A stretch of 64,000 nucleotides of DNA from Lachnospiraceae bacterium (GTDB taxonomy: Bacteria; Bacillota; Clostridia; Lachnospirales; Lachnospiraceae). Position numbers and translations under genes: made by a program. The DNA lies in contig JAGBKB010000064.1 of NCBI GenBank assembly GCA_017934175.1, positions 53,636 through 117,635 on the forward strand, given 5' to 3'. Each line of letters opens with the position of its first letter. Position 1 is the stretch's first letter. This document shows positions 47,051 through 56,070 of this stretch, piece after piece. Under the pieces are notes generated by a model. The model worked only from the letters and a program-made list of their open reading frames with translations, did no database searches and had not been told where the DNA came from.

Positions 47051-49486
47051 ATGTCGTATAATTTTAAAGCAATTGAAAAAAAGTGGAATGAATATTGGGA
47101 AAAGAATCCAGTAAATAAAAAAGATGAGGCAAAAGAAAAGTATTACTGCCTTGATATGTTTCCATATCCATCTGGAGCAGGTCTTCATGTGGGACATTGG
47201 AGAGGATATGTCATATCTGATGCTTGGGCAAGATATCAACTTTTGAAGGGTAAATATGTAATTCACCCTATGGGATTTGATGCATTTGGACTTCCTGCTG
47301 AAAATTATGCACTTAAGATGCATGTCCATCCATCTATTTCTACAGATGAAAATATAAAAAACTTTGAAAGACAGTTAAAGCAAATATCTGCCATATATGA
47401 TTGGGATATGGAACTTAAAACAACTGACCCAGATTATTATAAATGGACTCAATGGATATTTGTGAAACTTTTTGAGGCAGGGCTTGCATATGAAAAAGAG
47501 TTTCCTATAAATTGGTGCCCAAGTTGTAAGACTGGACTTTCAAATGAGGATGTAGTTGATGGATGTTGTGAGAGATGTCATACACCAGTTACTAAAAAAA
47601 ATCTTCGCCAGTGGATGCTTAAAATTACCAATTATGCAGAAAGACTTTTAAATGATTTAGATAAACTTGATTGGCCTGATAAAGTAAAAAAGATGCAAAC
47701 TGAATGGATAGGTAAATCATATGGTGCTGAAGTATATTTTAAGGTTGATGGAGTGGATGATGTTATCACAGTATATACTACAAGACCAGATACACTTTAT
47801 GGCGCTACATTTATGGTACTCGCACCAGAACACGAGTTATCTTTAAAAATTGCAACTAGTGATAAAAAATCAGAAGTGGAAGATTACATAAAAACTGCAA
47901 GTATGAAAACTAATGTAGATAGAATGTCGGTTTCTGATAAAGATAAAACTGGTGTGTTTACTGGTTCATATGCAATTAATCCATTGAATAATAAAAAAAT
48001 ACCAATATGGATTTCAGATTATGTTTTGAGTGATTATGGAACTGGAGCAATAATGTGTGTTCCTGCACATGATGAAAGAGATTTCGCATTTGCGAAAAAG
48101 TTTAATCTTGATATAATTCCAGTAATTGCACCTAAAGATAATCCACATAAGTTTGATAATGGTATGGAAGAAGTATTTGTATCAACTGATGGCATAGTTA
48201 TAAACTCTGATAGTTGGAATGGAAGAGTGTCAAGTGAATTAAAGAAGAATGCTCCTGAAGAACTTGAAAAAATGGGAATTGGCAAAAAAACAGTGAATTA
48301 TAAAATAAGGGACTGGGTATTTTCAAGACAGCGTTATTGGGGAGAGCCTATACCTATAGTTCACTGTCCAAAATGCGGTAATGTTGCAGTGCCTATAGAA
48401 GAACTTCCACTTAAACTTCCTGATGTTAAATCATATGAGCCATCTGGAACTGGTGAATCGCCACTTGTAAATATTACTGATTGGGTAAATTGTAAATGTC
48501 CAAAATGTGGAGGCGATGCAAAGAGAGAGACAAATACTATGCCACAATGGGCAGGTTCTTCATGGTATTTTTTAAGATATGTAGATGTTGATAATAAAAA
48601 TGCACTGGTAGATAAAGAAAAAGCAGATAAATATCTTCCTGTAGATATGTATATAGGCGGAGTAGAGCATGCCGTTTTACACCTTCTCTATTCAAGATTT
48701 TGGACAAAGTTTTTATATGATATTGGTGCCATAGGTTTTGATGAACCATTTAGAAAATTATTTAATCAAGGTATGATATTAGGACCTAAAGGCATCAAGA
48801 TGAGTAAATCACTTGGAAATGTTATAAACCCAGATGAAATGGTAGATAACTATGGTTGTGACACTCTTCGTATGTATGAACTTTTTATTGGCCCACCAGA
48901 TATGGATGCTGCATGGGATGATAGAGGAATAGAAGGAGTATATAAATATTTAAATAGATTATATAATCTTATTGAAAAGAATGCAGATAAAGATGGAAAT
49001 GAGACAAAAGAAAGTTTATTTATAAGACATAATTTAATAAAAACTATTACAGAAAGATTAGAAAAGTTTTCATTAAATACTGTAGTATCTGGTTTTATGG
49101 AGTGGACTAATGCATTAATTGATTTAGATAAAAAACAAGGATATATTGATAAAGAAACACTAAAGACAATAGCAGTTTTGATTGCTCCATTTGCACCTCA
49201 TATTGCTGAAGAGTTTTATCATATGCTTGGAGGAAATGATACAGTATTTTCAGTTAAATGGCCAAAGTTTGATGAAAAATATGCTAAAGCAGACACTATC
49301 AAACTTCCAATACAGGTAAATGGAAAAACAAGAGGCTTCGTTGAAGTTGCAGCAGATGCTGAAGAGTCAGAAGTATTAAGCGCTGCTAAAGATGCTATAA
49401 AAGATAAACTTGTTGGTGACATAATTAAGCAAATATATGTGAAAGGTAAGATTGTTAATTTTGTTATAAAGGTAACATCCAAATAG
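47051..49486 (+). CDS. leuS: Leucyl-tRNA synthetase
   Basis: A class Ia synthetase that charges tRNA-Leu. The HIGH-type motif is HVGH in SGAGLHVGHWRGY, the CP1 editing domain includes TTRPDTLYGATFMVLAPEH, and KMSKSLGN is the KMSKS loop. Zinc-type cysteine pairs (CPSCKTG with CCERCH, and CPKCGN with CPKCGG) are visible. At 811 residues it is standard for bacteria. AAAGGG precedes the ATG. The gap after lysC is only 56 bases, too short for a T-box leader, so leuS is probably not T-box-controlled from here. Confidence 0.96.
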   Translation: MSYNFKAIEKKWNEYWEKNPVNKKDEAKEKYYCLDMFPYPSGAGLHVGHWRGYVISDAWARYQLLKGKYVIHPMGFDAFGLPAENYALKMHVHPSISTDENIKNFERQLKQISAIYDWDMELKTTDPDYYKWTQWIFVKLFEAGLAYEKEFPINWCPSCKTGLSNEDVVDGCCERCHTPVTKKNLRQWMLKITNYAERLLNDLDKLDWPDKVKKMQTEWIGKSYGAEVYFKVDGVDDVITVYTTRPDTLYGATFMVLAPEHELSLKIATSDKKSEVEDYIKTASMKTNVDRMSVSDKDKTGVFTGSYAINPLNNKKIPIWISDYVLSDYGTGAIMCVPAHDERDFAFAKKFNLDIIPVIAPKDNPHKFDNGMEEVFVSTDGIVINSDSWNGRVSSELKKNAPEELEKMGIGKKTVNYKIRDWVFSRQRYWGEPIPIVHCPKCGNVAVPIEELPLKLPDVKSYEPSGTGESPLVNITDWVNCKCPKCGGDAKRETNTMPQWAGSSWYFLRYVDVDNKNALVDKEKADKYLPVDMYIGGVEHAVLHLLYSRFWTKFLYDIGAIGFDEPFRKLFNQGMILGPKGIKMSKSLGNVINPDEMVDNYGCDTLRMYELFIGPPDMDAAWDDRGIEGVYKYLNRLYNLIEKNADKDGNETKESLFIRHNLIKTITERLEKFSLNTVVSGFMEWTNALIDLDKKQGYIDKETLKTIAVLIAPFAPHIAEEFYHMLGGNDTVFSVKWPKFDEKYAKADTIKLPIQVNGKTRGFVEVAADAEESEVLSAAKDAIKDKLVGDIIKQIYVKGKIVNFVIKVTSK

Positions 49487-49490
49487 ATTT

Positions 49491-51314
49491 ATGAGTGAAT
49501 TCGAAAATACAAGTAAATACAATGTAACTTATGGTAAAAATAAAAGTATTACTCGTTCACGAGATGCTATTAACCGCTATAAAATGAGTAGAAGAAAAAA
49601 AAGTAATGTGTTGGTTAAAATATTTGCACTAATTTTTGTAGTTGTGATATTTGTATCATTATCAGTTTTTGGAGTATATAAATTTCTCCAACATAGAAGT
49701 GAACAAAAAGAGTTTGAGAGTTATAGTAATGTGCAAATGAAACAAGATATTTATATTGATTTTTCCATAATAGGAATGAAAGAGCCACTATCTATACAAG
49801 GTTTAACAAAACAAGAAGTATATGATAAAGTTCTTGGCTCATATGATTTTAATATTACAATATCTAATAGCAATCCAGAAATAGATTTGTTTGAGATGCC
49901 TATATATGGCAAAAAAGAGGAAGACCCTGACTTAAGTAAGTATATGGTTGCTAAAGGTAGTGATAACCTTGGCACAGGTCAAGAAGTAAATGTTGAAAAC
50001 CCACTTTCGGATATAACTATAAGTGCATCTAAAAACACTTATAAATTACCTAACTTTGTAGATGGTCAAATTAAAAATTTAATTGATGATATATATGATA
50101 AGTATCTCTACACATCATCAAATGAGTTTAATAAAAAAAATGTAGATGTAACTTCAGAAGATTTTAAGGCAGATTTTGTATTTAAGGTTCAAACTAATGA
50201 TGAGATGTTAGATAGTTCCCTATCTCAACTTGCAAGACTTTGGAATACAAAAGCAGTAAAAGGACAGATAGAAGGGTTTAGCAAAGAGCGAAATGAGTTT
50301 ATATTTGGAGATGACCACAAGGGATATGTAGTTGATGAAGATGCACTTAGAAAAAAAATTATAGATGAAGTGAATGCAGGTAATTTAAATACAGAGATAT
50401 GGACTGTTTTAAACATAGTGGATGCGGATGGACCATCTGTAAGGTCAAGATATAAATATGTATCGATGTATGAGACATGGACTACAGATAATGAAAAAAG
50501 GAATAAAAATATACAGTTAGCCTGTGAAGGTCTAAATGGTTATATTGTTAAACCAGGACAGGAGTTTTCATTTAATAAGGTCATTGGAGAAAGAACGGAA
50601 GATAGAGGATATGACTATGCAACAGCCTATCTTGAAGGACAAGTTATAGAAGAACTTGGTGGTGGTATATGTCAAGTAAGCACAACTTTATACAATGCCG
50701 TATTTGCAGCAGGACTCATATCTACTTATAGAAAATCGCATACATTTGAACCAAGTTACATAACACCAGGGCTTGATGCAACGGTTTCGTTCAATGGACC
50801 AGATTATAGATTTTTAAATACAAGTAATTATTCAGTTGGAATTAAAGCAAGTTATAGTAAGCAAAAAGTTAAGATAGATATTTTTGCAGTTCCGCTCCTT
50901 AAATCTAATTTAACTCAAAATCTTGTGTCAGTAAAGATTCAAGATTTAGATGAACCAACTATATCAATTATAAATGAAGGTAAGGCACATAAGGGTAGTA
51001 AAGGTAGTGAGTGGCAAGTGTTTAAAGTAGTAAAAGATGGAGAGAAAGAGGTGGAAAGAGTTTTTGACCACCAAACTATTTACCAAGGACATACACCAAC
51101 AGCATTTGAGGAAAATACTTATGTTGATGATGATGGAGTTTTGCAAACCAAAAAGTTTATAGAAACAAGAAGAGAAGAAACTACTGTTAGAAGAAATTCA
51201 AGTATAACAACAGCAAGAAGAGAAAATTCTATACAGAGTATAGCACCAAGCGAAAGAGAAATAGTTGTAGAAGCCGCACCAGGTGGATTAAGTTCTACAG
51301 GGCAACCGCAATAG
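49491..51314 (+). CDS. VanW-family membrane-anchored protein
   Basis: A 607-residue cell-envelope protein. After a basic cytoplasmic N-terminus there is one membrane helix at about 42-65 (VKIFALIFVVVIFVSLSVFG). A peptidoglycan-binding-like region follows. The VanW domain (about 345-470) shows GQEFSFNKVIGERTEDRGY, ELGGGICQVSTTLYNAVFAAGL, and HTFEPSYITPGLDATVSF. VanW is associated with glycopeptide resistance clusters but its function is not established, and no van genes are nearby, so this is a housekeeping copy. The C-terminus is Ser/Arg/Thr-rich. No clear ribosome site precedes the ATG. Confidence 0.88.
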   Translation: MSEFENTSKYNVTYGKNKSITRSRDAINRYKMSRRKKSNVLVKIFALIFVVVIFVSLSVFGVYKFLQHRSEQKEFESYSNVQMKQDIYIDFSIIGMKEPLSIQGLTKQEVYDKVLGSYDFNITISNSNPEIDLFEMPIYGKKEEDPDLSKYMVAKGSDNLGTGQEVNVENPLSDITISASKNTYKLPNFVDGQIKNLIDDIYDKYLYTSSNEFNKKNVDVTSEDFKADFVFKVQTNDEMLDSSLSQLARLWNTKAVKGQIEGFSKERNEFIFGDDHKGYVVDEDALRKKIIDEVNAGNLNTEIWTVLNIVDADGPSVRSRYKYVSMYETWTTDNEKRNKNIQLACEGLNGYIVKPGQEFSFNKVIGERTEDRGYDYATAYLEGQVIEELGGGICQVSTTLYNAVFAAGLISTYRKSHTFEPSYITPGLDATVSFNGPDYRFLNTSNYSVGIKASYSKQKVKIDIFAVPLLKSNLTQNLVSVKIQDLDEPTISIINEGKAHKGSKGSEWQVFKVVKDGEKEVERVFDHQTIYQGHTPTAFEENTYVDDDGVLQTKKFIETRREETTVRRNSSITTARRENSIQSIAPSEREIVVEAAPGGLSSTGQPQ

Positions 51315-51336
51315 TATTTGATAGTATTTATTTTAA

Positions 51337-51353
51337 GGTTAGATAATCTGACC
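51337..51353 (+). other. Small hairpin upstream of the tpiA ribosome site
   Basis: GGTTAGA and TCTGACC pair (one G-T) around a TAA loop, ending just before the AAAGGA ribosome site of tpiA. It could affect translation or simply insulate the site. Confidence 0.35.
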
Positions 51354-51366
51354 GAAAGGATGTTTT

Positions 51367-52113
51367 ATGAGAAAAAAAATTGTAGCCGGAAATTGGAAGA
51401 TGAATATGACAGTTAGTGAGACTAAAGATTTGATAGCAAAACTTAAGGATAAGTGTAGTACAAATGATGTTGATGTAGTATTTGTAGTCCCATCTATTGA
51501 TGTGACTACTGCAAAAGAATGTTTAAAGGGAACTAATATTAAACTTGGCACACAAAACTTTTATTATGAAGATAAGGGTGCATTTACTGGAGAAATATCT
51601 GCAAAAATGATTTTAGATGCAGGGGCTGAATATGTTATTATAGGTCATAGTGAGAGAAGAAATATTTTCAAAGAAGATGATGCTATGATTAATAAAAAAC
51701 TTTTAAAAGCACACTCATCAGGACTAAAACCTATACTTTGTTGTGGGGAAAGTTTGGAATTAAGAGAAAAGGGAACATATAAAGATTTTATAGAAAAGCA
51801 AATTAAGTCAGCGTTTGAAAATGTAAGTGAAAGTGATGCATTAAATACTGTAATTGCTTATGAGCCTATATGGGCTATAGGAACTGGAAAAACTGCTACA
51901 TCAGATGAGGCCGAAGAAGTGTGTAAGTTCATAAGAGAAATTATAGGGAAACTTTATAATGATAATGTAAAAAGTAATATTCGTATTCAATATGGTGGTT
52001 CTGTAAATGCAGGTAATGCTAGAGAATTATTTGAAAAAGAAGATATAGATGGTGGACTTGTTGGCGGAGCAAGTCTCAAAGAAGAATTTATAAATATTGT
52101 TAATTATAAGTAA
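51367..52113 (+). CDS. tpiA: Triosephosphate isomerase
   Basis: TpiA interconverts dihydroxyacetone phosphate and glyceraldehyde-3-phosphate. The N-terminus [11 protein letters not shown] holds the catalytic Asn and Lys, IIGHSERR holds the catalytic His, and [12 protein letters not shown] holds the catalytic Glu. The phosphate loop GGSVNAGN and GGLVGGASL are also present. At 248 residues it is full length. AAAGGA is six bases before the ATG. It stands apart from the usual gap-pgk-tpi-pgm glycolytic operon. Confidence 0.96.
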   Translation: MRKKIVAGNWKMNMTVSETKDLIAKLKDKCSTNDVDVVFVVPSIDVTTAKECLKGTNIKLGTQNFYYEDKGAFTGEISAKMILDAGAEYVIIGHSERRNIFKEDDAMINKKLLKAHSSGLKPILCCGESLELREKGTYKDFIEKQIKSAFENVSESDALNTVIAYEPIWAIGTGKTATSDEAEEVCKFIREIIGKLYNDNVKSNIRIQYGGSVNAGNARELFEKEDIDGGLVGGASLKEEFINIVNYK

Positions 52114-52170
52114 GGTGTATAGAATATTATTTTATAGAACTTTGTTTTTAGTATAGATAAAGAGGTAGAT

Positions 52171-53250
52171 ATGTCAAGAAAACCAAGTAAAGCAAAATTA
52201 GAGATTATTAAGAGTGATGACTCTCAAGTTTTGGATGAAAGAAAAGTAGAAATATTATTAACTATTATAAAGTTGTATCTTGAAACTGGAGAACCAGTTG
52301 GCTCAAGAACTATTAGTAAAAAAATAGGAAATGCCTTAAGTTCAGCGACTATAAGAAATGAGATGAGTGACCTTGAAGAGTTGGGATACATTTTAAAACC
52401 TCATACATCTGCTGGTCGTATACCATCTGATAAAGGGTATAGACTCTATGTCAATAATCTCATGAAAGAAAAAGAGGATGAGATTAAGAACTTAAAGACA
52501 GAGATGACCGCAAGAGTAGATAAACTTGAAGATATGCTTAAAACATTTGTTAAAACACTTGCAGCAAATACAAATTATGCCGCTATGATAGCAGGACCAT
52601 CTATCAATAATAGTAAAATAAAATATGTTCAACTATCTAATCTTGGTGACAAAAAAGTGCTTATAGTAGTAGTCGCAGAAGGAAATGTAGTCAAAACAAA
52701 GATAGTCGGTTTTAATAAAATAATAGATGCAAAAGTCATTCTTGATTTAAACGAGACATTAAATGACATTTTATCAGGAGAGAGAGTGTCAGATTTAAGT
52801 AATGAAAATATTAAGTCACAAGTTGATAAACTTAGTAAAAATAAATTAGAAATTAATACGATTATATCTGAAATTAAAAGTGCTTTTGAAGAACAAAATG
52901 ATACAGACAATATATGGACTTACGGTTCAAATAATTTCTTTAAGTATAAAGAGTTTGCAGAAAGTGGCAATGTAAGTAGTTTGGTGGAGACTTTTGAACA
53001 AAAAAAGGATTTAGCAAAACTTGTAGAAAAGGCAAATAGTGACAGTGAAGAAACTGGACTAAAAGTGTATATAGGAGAAGAATCATCTGTCAATGCTATG
53101 AAAGATTGCTCTATAGTAACTGCTAACTGTGATTTTGGAAATGGAATGAAGGGAACTATTGGTGTGGTAGGTCCAAAACGAATGGACTATGAAAAAGTAT
53201 TAAAAACTATAAAGAACACAATGCAAAGTATGAATAAAGACCTTAAATAA
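52171..53250 (+). CDS. hrcA: Heat-inducible transcription repressor HrcA
   Basis: HrcA represses groE and dnaK operons by binding CIRCE elements. The winged helix shows GEPVGSRTISKKIGNALSSATIRNE with GYILKPHTSAGRIPSDKGYR, which is diagnostic. The C-terminal GAF-like domain ends with VVGPKRMDYEKVLKTI. At 359 residues it is normal. A GAGG site precedes the ATG. It is not followed by grpE-dnaK-dnaJ, and no TTAGCACTC-N9-GAGTGCTAA was found upstream of it, so it appears not to be autoregulated through CIRCE here. Confidence 0.93.
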   Translation: MSRKPSKAKLEIIKSDDSQVLDERKVEILLTIIKLYLETGEPVGSRTISKKIGNALSSATIRNEMSDLEELGYILKPHTSAGRIPSDKGYRLYVNNLMKEKEDEIKNLKTEMTARVDKLEDMLKTFVKTLAANTNYAAMIAGPSINNSKIKYVQLSNLGDKKVLIVVVAEGNVVKTKIVGFNKIIDAKVILDLNETLNDILSGERVSDLSNENIKSQVDKLSKNKLEINTIISEIKSAFEEQNDTDNIWTYGSNNFFKYKEFAESGNVSSLVETFEQKKDLAKLVEKANSDSEETGLKVYIGEESSVNAMKDCSIVTANCDFGNGMKGTIGVVGPKRMDYEKVLKTIKNTMQSMNKDLK

Positions 53251-53269
53251 TATTGCCGGCAAATATTAT
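53247..53269 (+). repeat. Palindrome over the hrcA stop codon
   Basis: ATAATATT-GCCGGC-A-AATATTAT is a near-perfect inverted repeat with a GC core, rare in this AT-rich stretch. It starts in the hrcA stop codon. There is no T run, so it is not a standard terminator; it may be a protein-binding site. Confidence 0.4.
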
Positions 53270-53306
53270 GTGACAATTAAATATAAAAAAATAGGATGGG
53301 AAAGTT

Positions 53307-53915
53307 ATGATTAAAAATATTATTTTTGATATGGGGAATGTACTTATAGATTTTAATCCTATGCAATATATAGGACAACTTAAGTTAGAAGATAGAGAAG
53401 AAGAAGTAAAAATATTTAAAGCCGCATATTTAAACTATAAATCTATATATATGGACTATGGTAAGATAACTGAAGAAGAGTTTGTTAATCATATTGTTAA
53501 AAATATTGGAGAAGATTATAGAGATAAAGTAGCCGAAATAATATTAAATTGGCATCAATACCTTACACCTATTAAAGGTATGGAAGAACTTGTAAAAGAG
53601 TTAAAAGAAAAGGGATATAAAATATACCTCTTGTCAAATGCAGGATTTAATCAACACGATTACTGGACAAGGATTCCGGCACATGTTTACTTTGATGGCA
53701 AAATTGTATCATGTGATGTAGGCGAAGTAAAACCATTCCCTAAAATATATGAAGCACTTTATGAAACTTTTAACTTAAAACCTGAAGAATGTTTTTTTAT
53801 AGATGATTTGATTATAAATATTTTTGGTGCTAAAAGAACTGGTATGGATGGATATGTGTTTACTGGAGATGTAAAAGACCTTAGAAAAGAATTAAAAGAT
53901 AGAAATATTTTATAG
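53307..53915 (+). CDS. HAD-superfamily hydrolase
   Basis: A 202-residue haloacid-dehalogenase-type hydrolase. Motif I is FDMGNVLIDFNP, with an Asn-type variant in the second position seen in many HAD proteins (D-x-G-N-V-L); the motif II threonine/serine is in YLLSNAG, motif III lysine in VGEVKPFPKIY, and motif IV in CFFIDDLIINI. The alpha-helical cap between motifs I and II is of subclass I. The substrate is unknown, possibly a sugar phosphate. It lies 10 bases before xpt, so a nucleotide-related role is possible. Confidence 0.9.
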   Translation: MIKNIIFDMGNVLIDFNPMQYIGQLKLEDREEEVKIFKAAYLNYKSIYMDYGKITEEEFVNHIVKNIGEDYRDKVAEIILNWHQYLTPIKGMEELVKELKEKGYKIYLLSNAGFNQHDYWTRIPAHVYFDGKIVSCDVGEVKPFPKIYEALYETFNLKPEECFFIDDLIINIFGAKRTGMDGYVFTGDVKDLRKELKDRNIL

Positions 53916-53925
53916 TGGAGGGAAT

Positions 53926-54504
53926 ATGGAGGAATTAAAACAAAAGATTTTAAGTGAAGGCAAGATTTGTCCAAATAACATAGTAAAGGTTGATTCATTT
54001 TTAAATCATCAGGTAGATGTTAGTTTTATGAGAAAAATAGGTGAAGAGTTTTGCAAAAGATTTAAAGATGAAAAGATTAATAAAGTTTTAACCATAGAAT
54101 CATCTGGTATAGCAATTGCTTGTTATGTTGCAGAAGTATGTAATTGTAGGTTGGTTTTTGCAAAAAAAGGAAAGTCACTTAATCAAGCGCCGGATTTTTA
54201 TGAATCAAAAGTTTACTCATATACAAGACAAACTGAATATCCGATAAGGGTGTCAAAAGAGTTTTTAAATAAAGATGATAGAGTTTTAATTGTAGATGAT
54301 TTTCTTGCAAATGGAGCAGCATTAAATGGATTAATTGATATTGTAAATGCTTCAAATGCAACACTTGTAGGTTGCGGAGTTGTAATTGAAAAAGGCTTCC
54401 AACCAGGTGGTAAAACATTAAGAGATAAAGGGATAAGAGTAGAATCACTTGCAATAATAGAATCTGTTGATGAAATAAATCAAAAAATTGTATTTAGAAA
54501 TTAA
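53926..54504 (+). CDS. xpt: Xanthine phosphoribosyltransferase
   Basis: Xpt salvages xanthine to XMP using PRPP. The sequence shows the Bacillus-type Xpt pattern: LKQKILSEGKICPNNIVKVD at the N-terminus, the flexible loop region KKGKSLNQAPDFYESKVYSY, and the PRPP motif RVLIVDDFLANGAA; VIEKGFQPGG is also conserved. At 192 residues it is standard. GGAGG precedes the ATG. In many Bacillota a purine riboswitch controls this gene; there is no room for one in the 10-base gap, so control must come from further upstream. Confidence 0.93.
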   Translation: MEELKQKILSEGKICPNNIVKVDSFLNHQVDVSFMRKIGEEFCKRFKDEKINKVLTIESSGIAIACYVAEVCNCRLVFAKKGKSLNQAPDFYESKVYSYTRQTEYPIRVSKEFLNKDDRVLIVDDFLANGAALNGLIDIVNASNATLVGCGVVIEKGFQPGGKTLRDKGIRVESLAIIESVDEINQKIVFRN

Positions 54505-54543
54505 AAAATATTTAGAATTAATTATTATTAAAGGAGACATAAA

Positions 54544-55905
54544 ATGTACGACATAGCGATTATTGGAGCAGGACCAGGTGGAATATTTTCTGCTTATGAA
54601 TTGTTAAAATTAAATAAAGATATAAAAATACTTATGATAGAGACAGGGAATGTATTGGAGAAAAGAAAATGTCCTATAGATGGGGTTAAGATAAAATCTT
54701 GTATAAATTGTCCTACTTGTAGCATAATGAATGGTTTTGGTGGAGCAGGAGCATTTTCAGATGGAAAATATAATATAACAAATGATTTTGGTGGCACATT
54801 ATATCAGTATATAGGTAAGAATGAAGCAATAGACCTTATGAGATATGTGGATACGATTAATGTTGAAAATGGTGGACAGGATACAAAACTTTATCATAAT
54901 GACAATTCAACTATTAAAAAGATATGTATGCAAAATGGTATGAAACTGCTTGATGCTGAAGTGAGACATCTGGGAACTGATGTCAATTATATTGTGATGG
55001 GAAATATTTATAAAAAGTTAAAGGACAAAATAGAAATAAAGTTTAATACAACATGCGAAAGTATAGAAGATAAAAATGGAAGTTATTTAATCAAAACAGC
55101 AGGTGGAGAGTTTGAAGCAAAAAAGTGTATCATATCTGCAGGTAGGTCTGGCAGTAAATGGATGGAAAAAGTATGTAAAGAAATGGGAATAGAGACTAAA
55201 AGTAATCGTGTGGACCTTGGGGTTCGAGTTGAACTTCCTGCTATAATATTTAAACATTTAACAGATGAACTTTATGAAAGTAAAATAGTATATAGAACTC
55301 CAAAGTATGATGATAATGTAAGAACTTTTTGTATGAATCCATATGGTTCAGTAGTGCAGGAAAATACTAATGGGATAATAACTGTAAATGGTCATAGTTA
55401 TGATGACCCTAAACTTAGAACAGATAATACAAACTTCGCGGTACTTGTTGCCAAGACATTTTCAGAGCCATTTAAAGATAGTAATGGTTATGGTGAATCT
55501 ATAGCAAGACTTTCTAATATGCTTGGTGGTGGAGTCATTGTTCAAAGATTTGGAGACTTAATATCTGGAAGAAGAAGTAATGAGAAAAGAATTAAAGAAG
55601 GATTTGTAAATCCTACACTAAAGGCTACACCTGGAGACTTATCACTTGTTCTTCCAAAGAGAATAATGGACTGTATCATAGAGTTTATATATCAACTTGA
55701 TAAGATAGCACCAGGGACAGCAAATGTGGATACTTTACTTTATGGAGTAGAAGTTAAGTTCTACAATATGGAGGTTAAACTGGATGAAAATCTTGAGACT
55801 AATCATAAAGGACTATTTGTAATTGGTGATTGTAGTGGTATAACACATTCACTTTCTCACGCAAGTGCTGCAGGAGTGTATGTGGCAAGACAAATGGTGC
55901 TATAA
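54544..55905 (+). CDS. FAD-dependent oxidoreductase (COG2509-type dehydrogenase)
   Basis: A 453-residue flavoprotein of unknown substrate. The N-terminal dinucleotide loop is DIAIIGAGPGGIFSAYELL, followed by the cysteine-rich CPIDGVKIKSCINCPTCSIM and GFGGAGAFSDGKYNI, which typify the uncharacterised FAD dehydrogenase group. ISAGRSGSKWM and the C-terminal FAD block FVIGDCSGITHSLSHASAAG complete the fold. AAAGGAGA precedes the ATG. It is the last gene of the co-directional block, and the accessory island begins at its stop codon. Confidence 0.88.
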   Translation: MYDIAIIGAGPGGIFSAYELLKLNKDIKILMIETGNVLEKRKCPIDGVKIKSCINCPTCSIMNGFGGAGAFSDGKYNITNDFGGTLYQYIGKNEAIDLMRYVDTINVENGGQDTKLYHNDNSTIKKICMQNGMKLLDAEVRHLGTDVNYIVMGNIYKKLKDKIEIKFNTTCESIEDKNGSYLIKTAGGEFEAKKCIISAGRSGSKWMEKVCKEMGIETKSNRVDLGVRVELPAIIFKHLTDELYESKIVYRTPKYDDNVRTFCMNPYGSVVQENTNGIITVNGHSYDDPKLRTDNTNFAVLVAKTFSEPFKDSNGYGESIARLSNMLGGGVIVQRFGDLISGRRSNEKRIKEGFVNPTLKATPGDLSLVLPKRIMDCIIEFIYQLDKIAPGTANVDTLLYGVEVKFYNMEVKLDENLETNHKGLFVIGDCSGITHSLSHASAAGVYVARQMVL

Positions 55906-55910
55906 GTATA

Positions 55911-56012
55911 GCATTTACAAACACACAAAATACTGCTTTTCCATCATCTTTTGCAAGTGACACAGTTACACTTACTCAAGTAGGTGATGCAAAACTAACT
56001 ACTGAATCCTAA
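55911..56012 (+). pseudogene. Possible C-terminal remnant of a secreted protein
   Basis: Beginning directly after the oxidoreductase stop, a different frame reads AFTNTQNTAFPSSFASDTVT and continues 13 more residues to a TAA at 56010. The composition (Thr, Ser, Asn, alternating hydrophobic) looks like the end of a secreted beta-rich protein, comparable to the tails of the family at 57592-63740, but no clear alignment could be made. There is no start codon or ribosome site. It may mark a deletion or insertion boundary. Confidence 0.35.
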
Positions 56013-56070
56013 TGATACTATAAATCAAAACTTATTTATATTTATTAGTGTGTATATAGAAATATAGAAC

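Noticed and set aside
47012..47329. Minus-strand open frames such as this one inside leuS, and many similar ones elsewhere
   Set aside because: They lie opposite well-supported genes, have no ribosome site and show no recognisable protein features; they are shadows.
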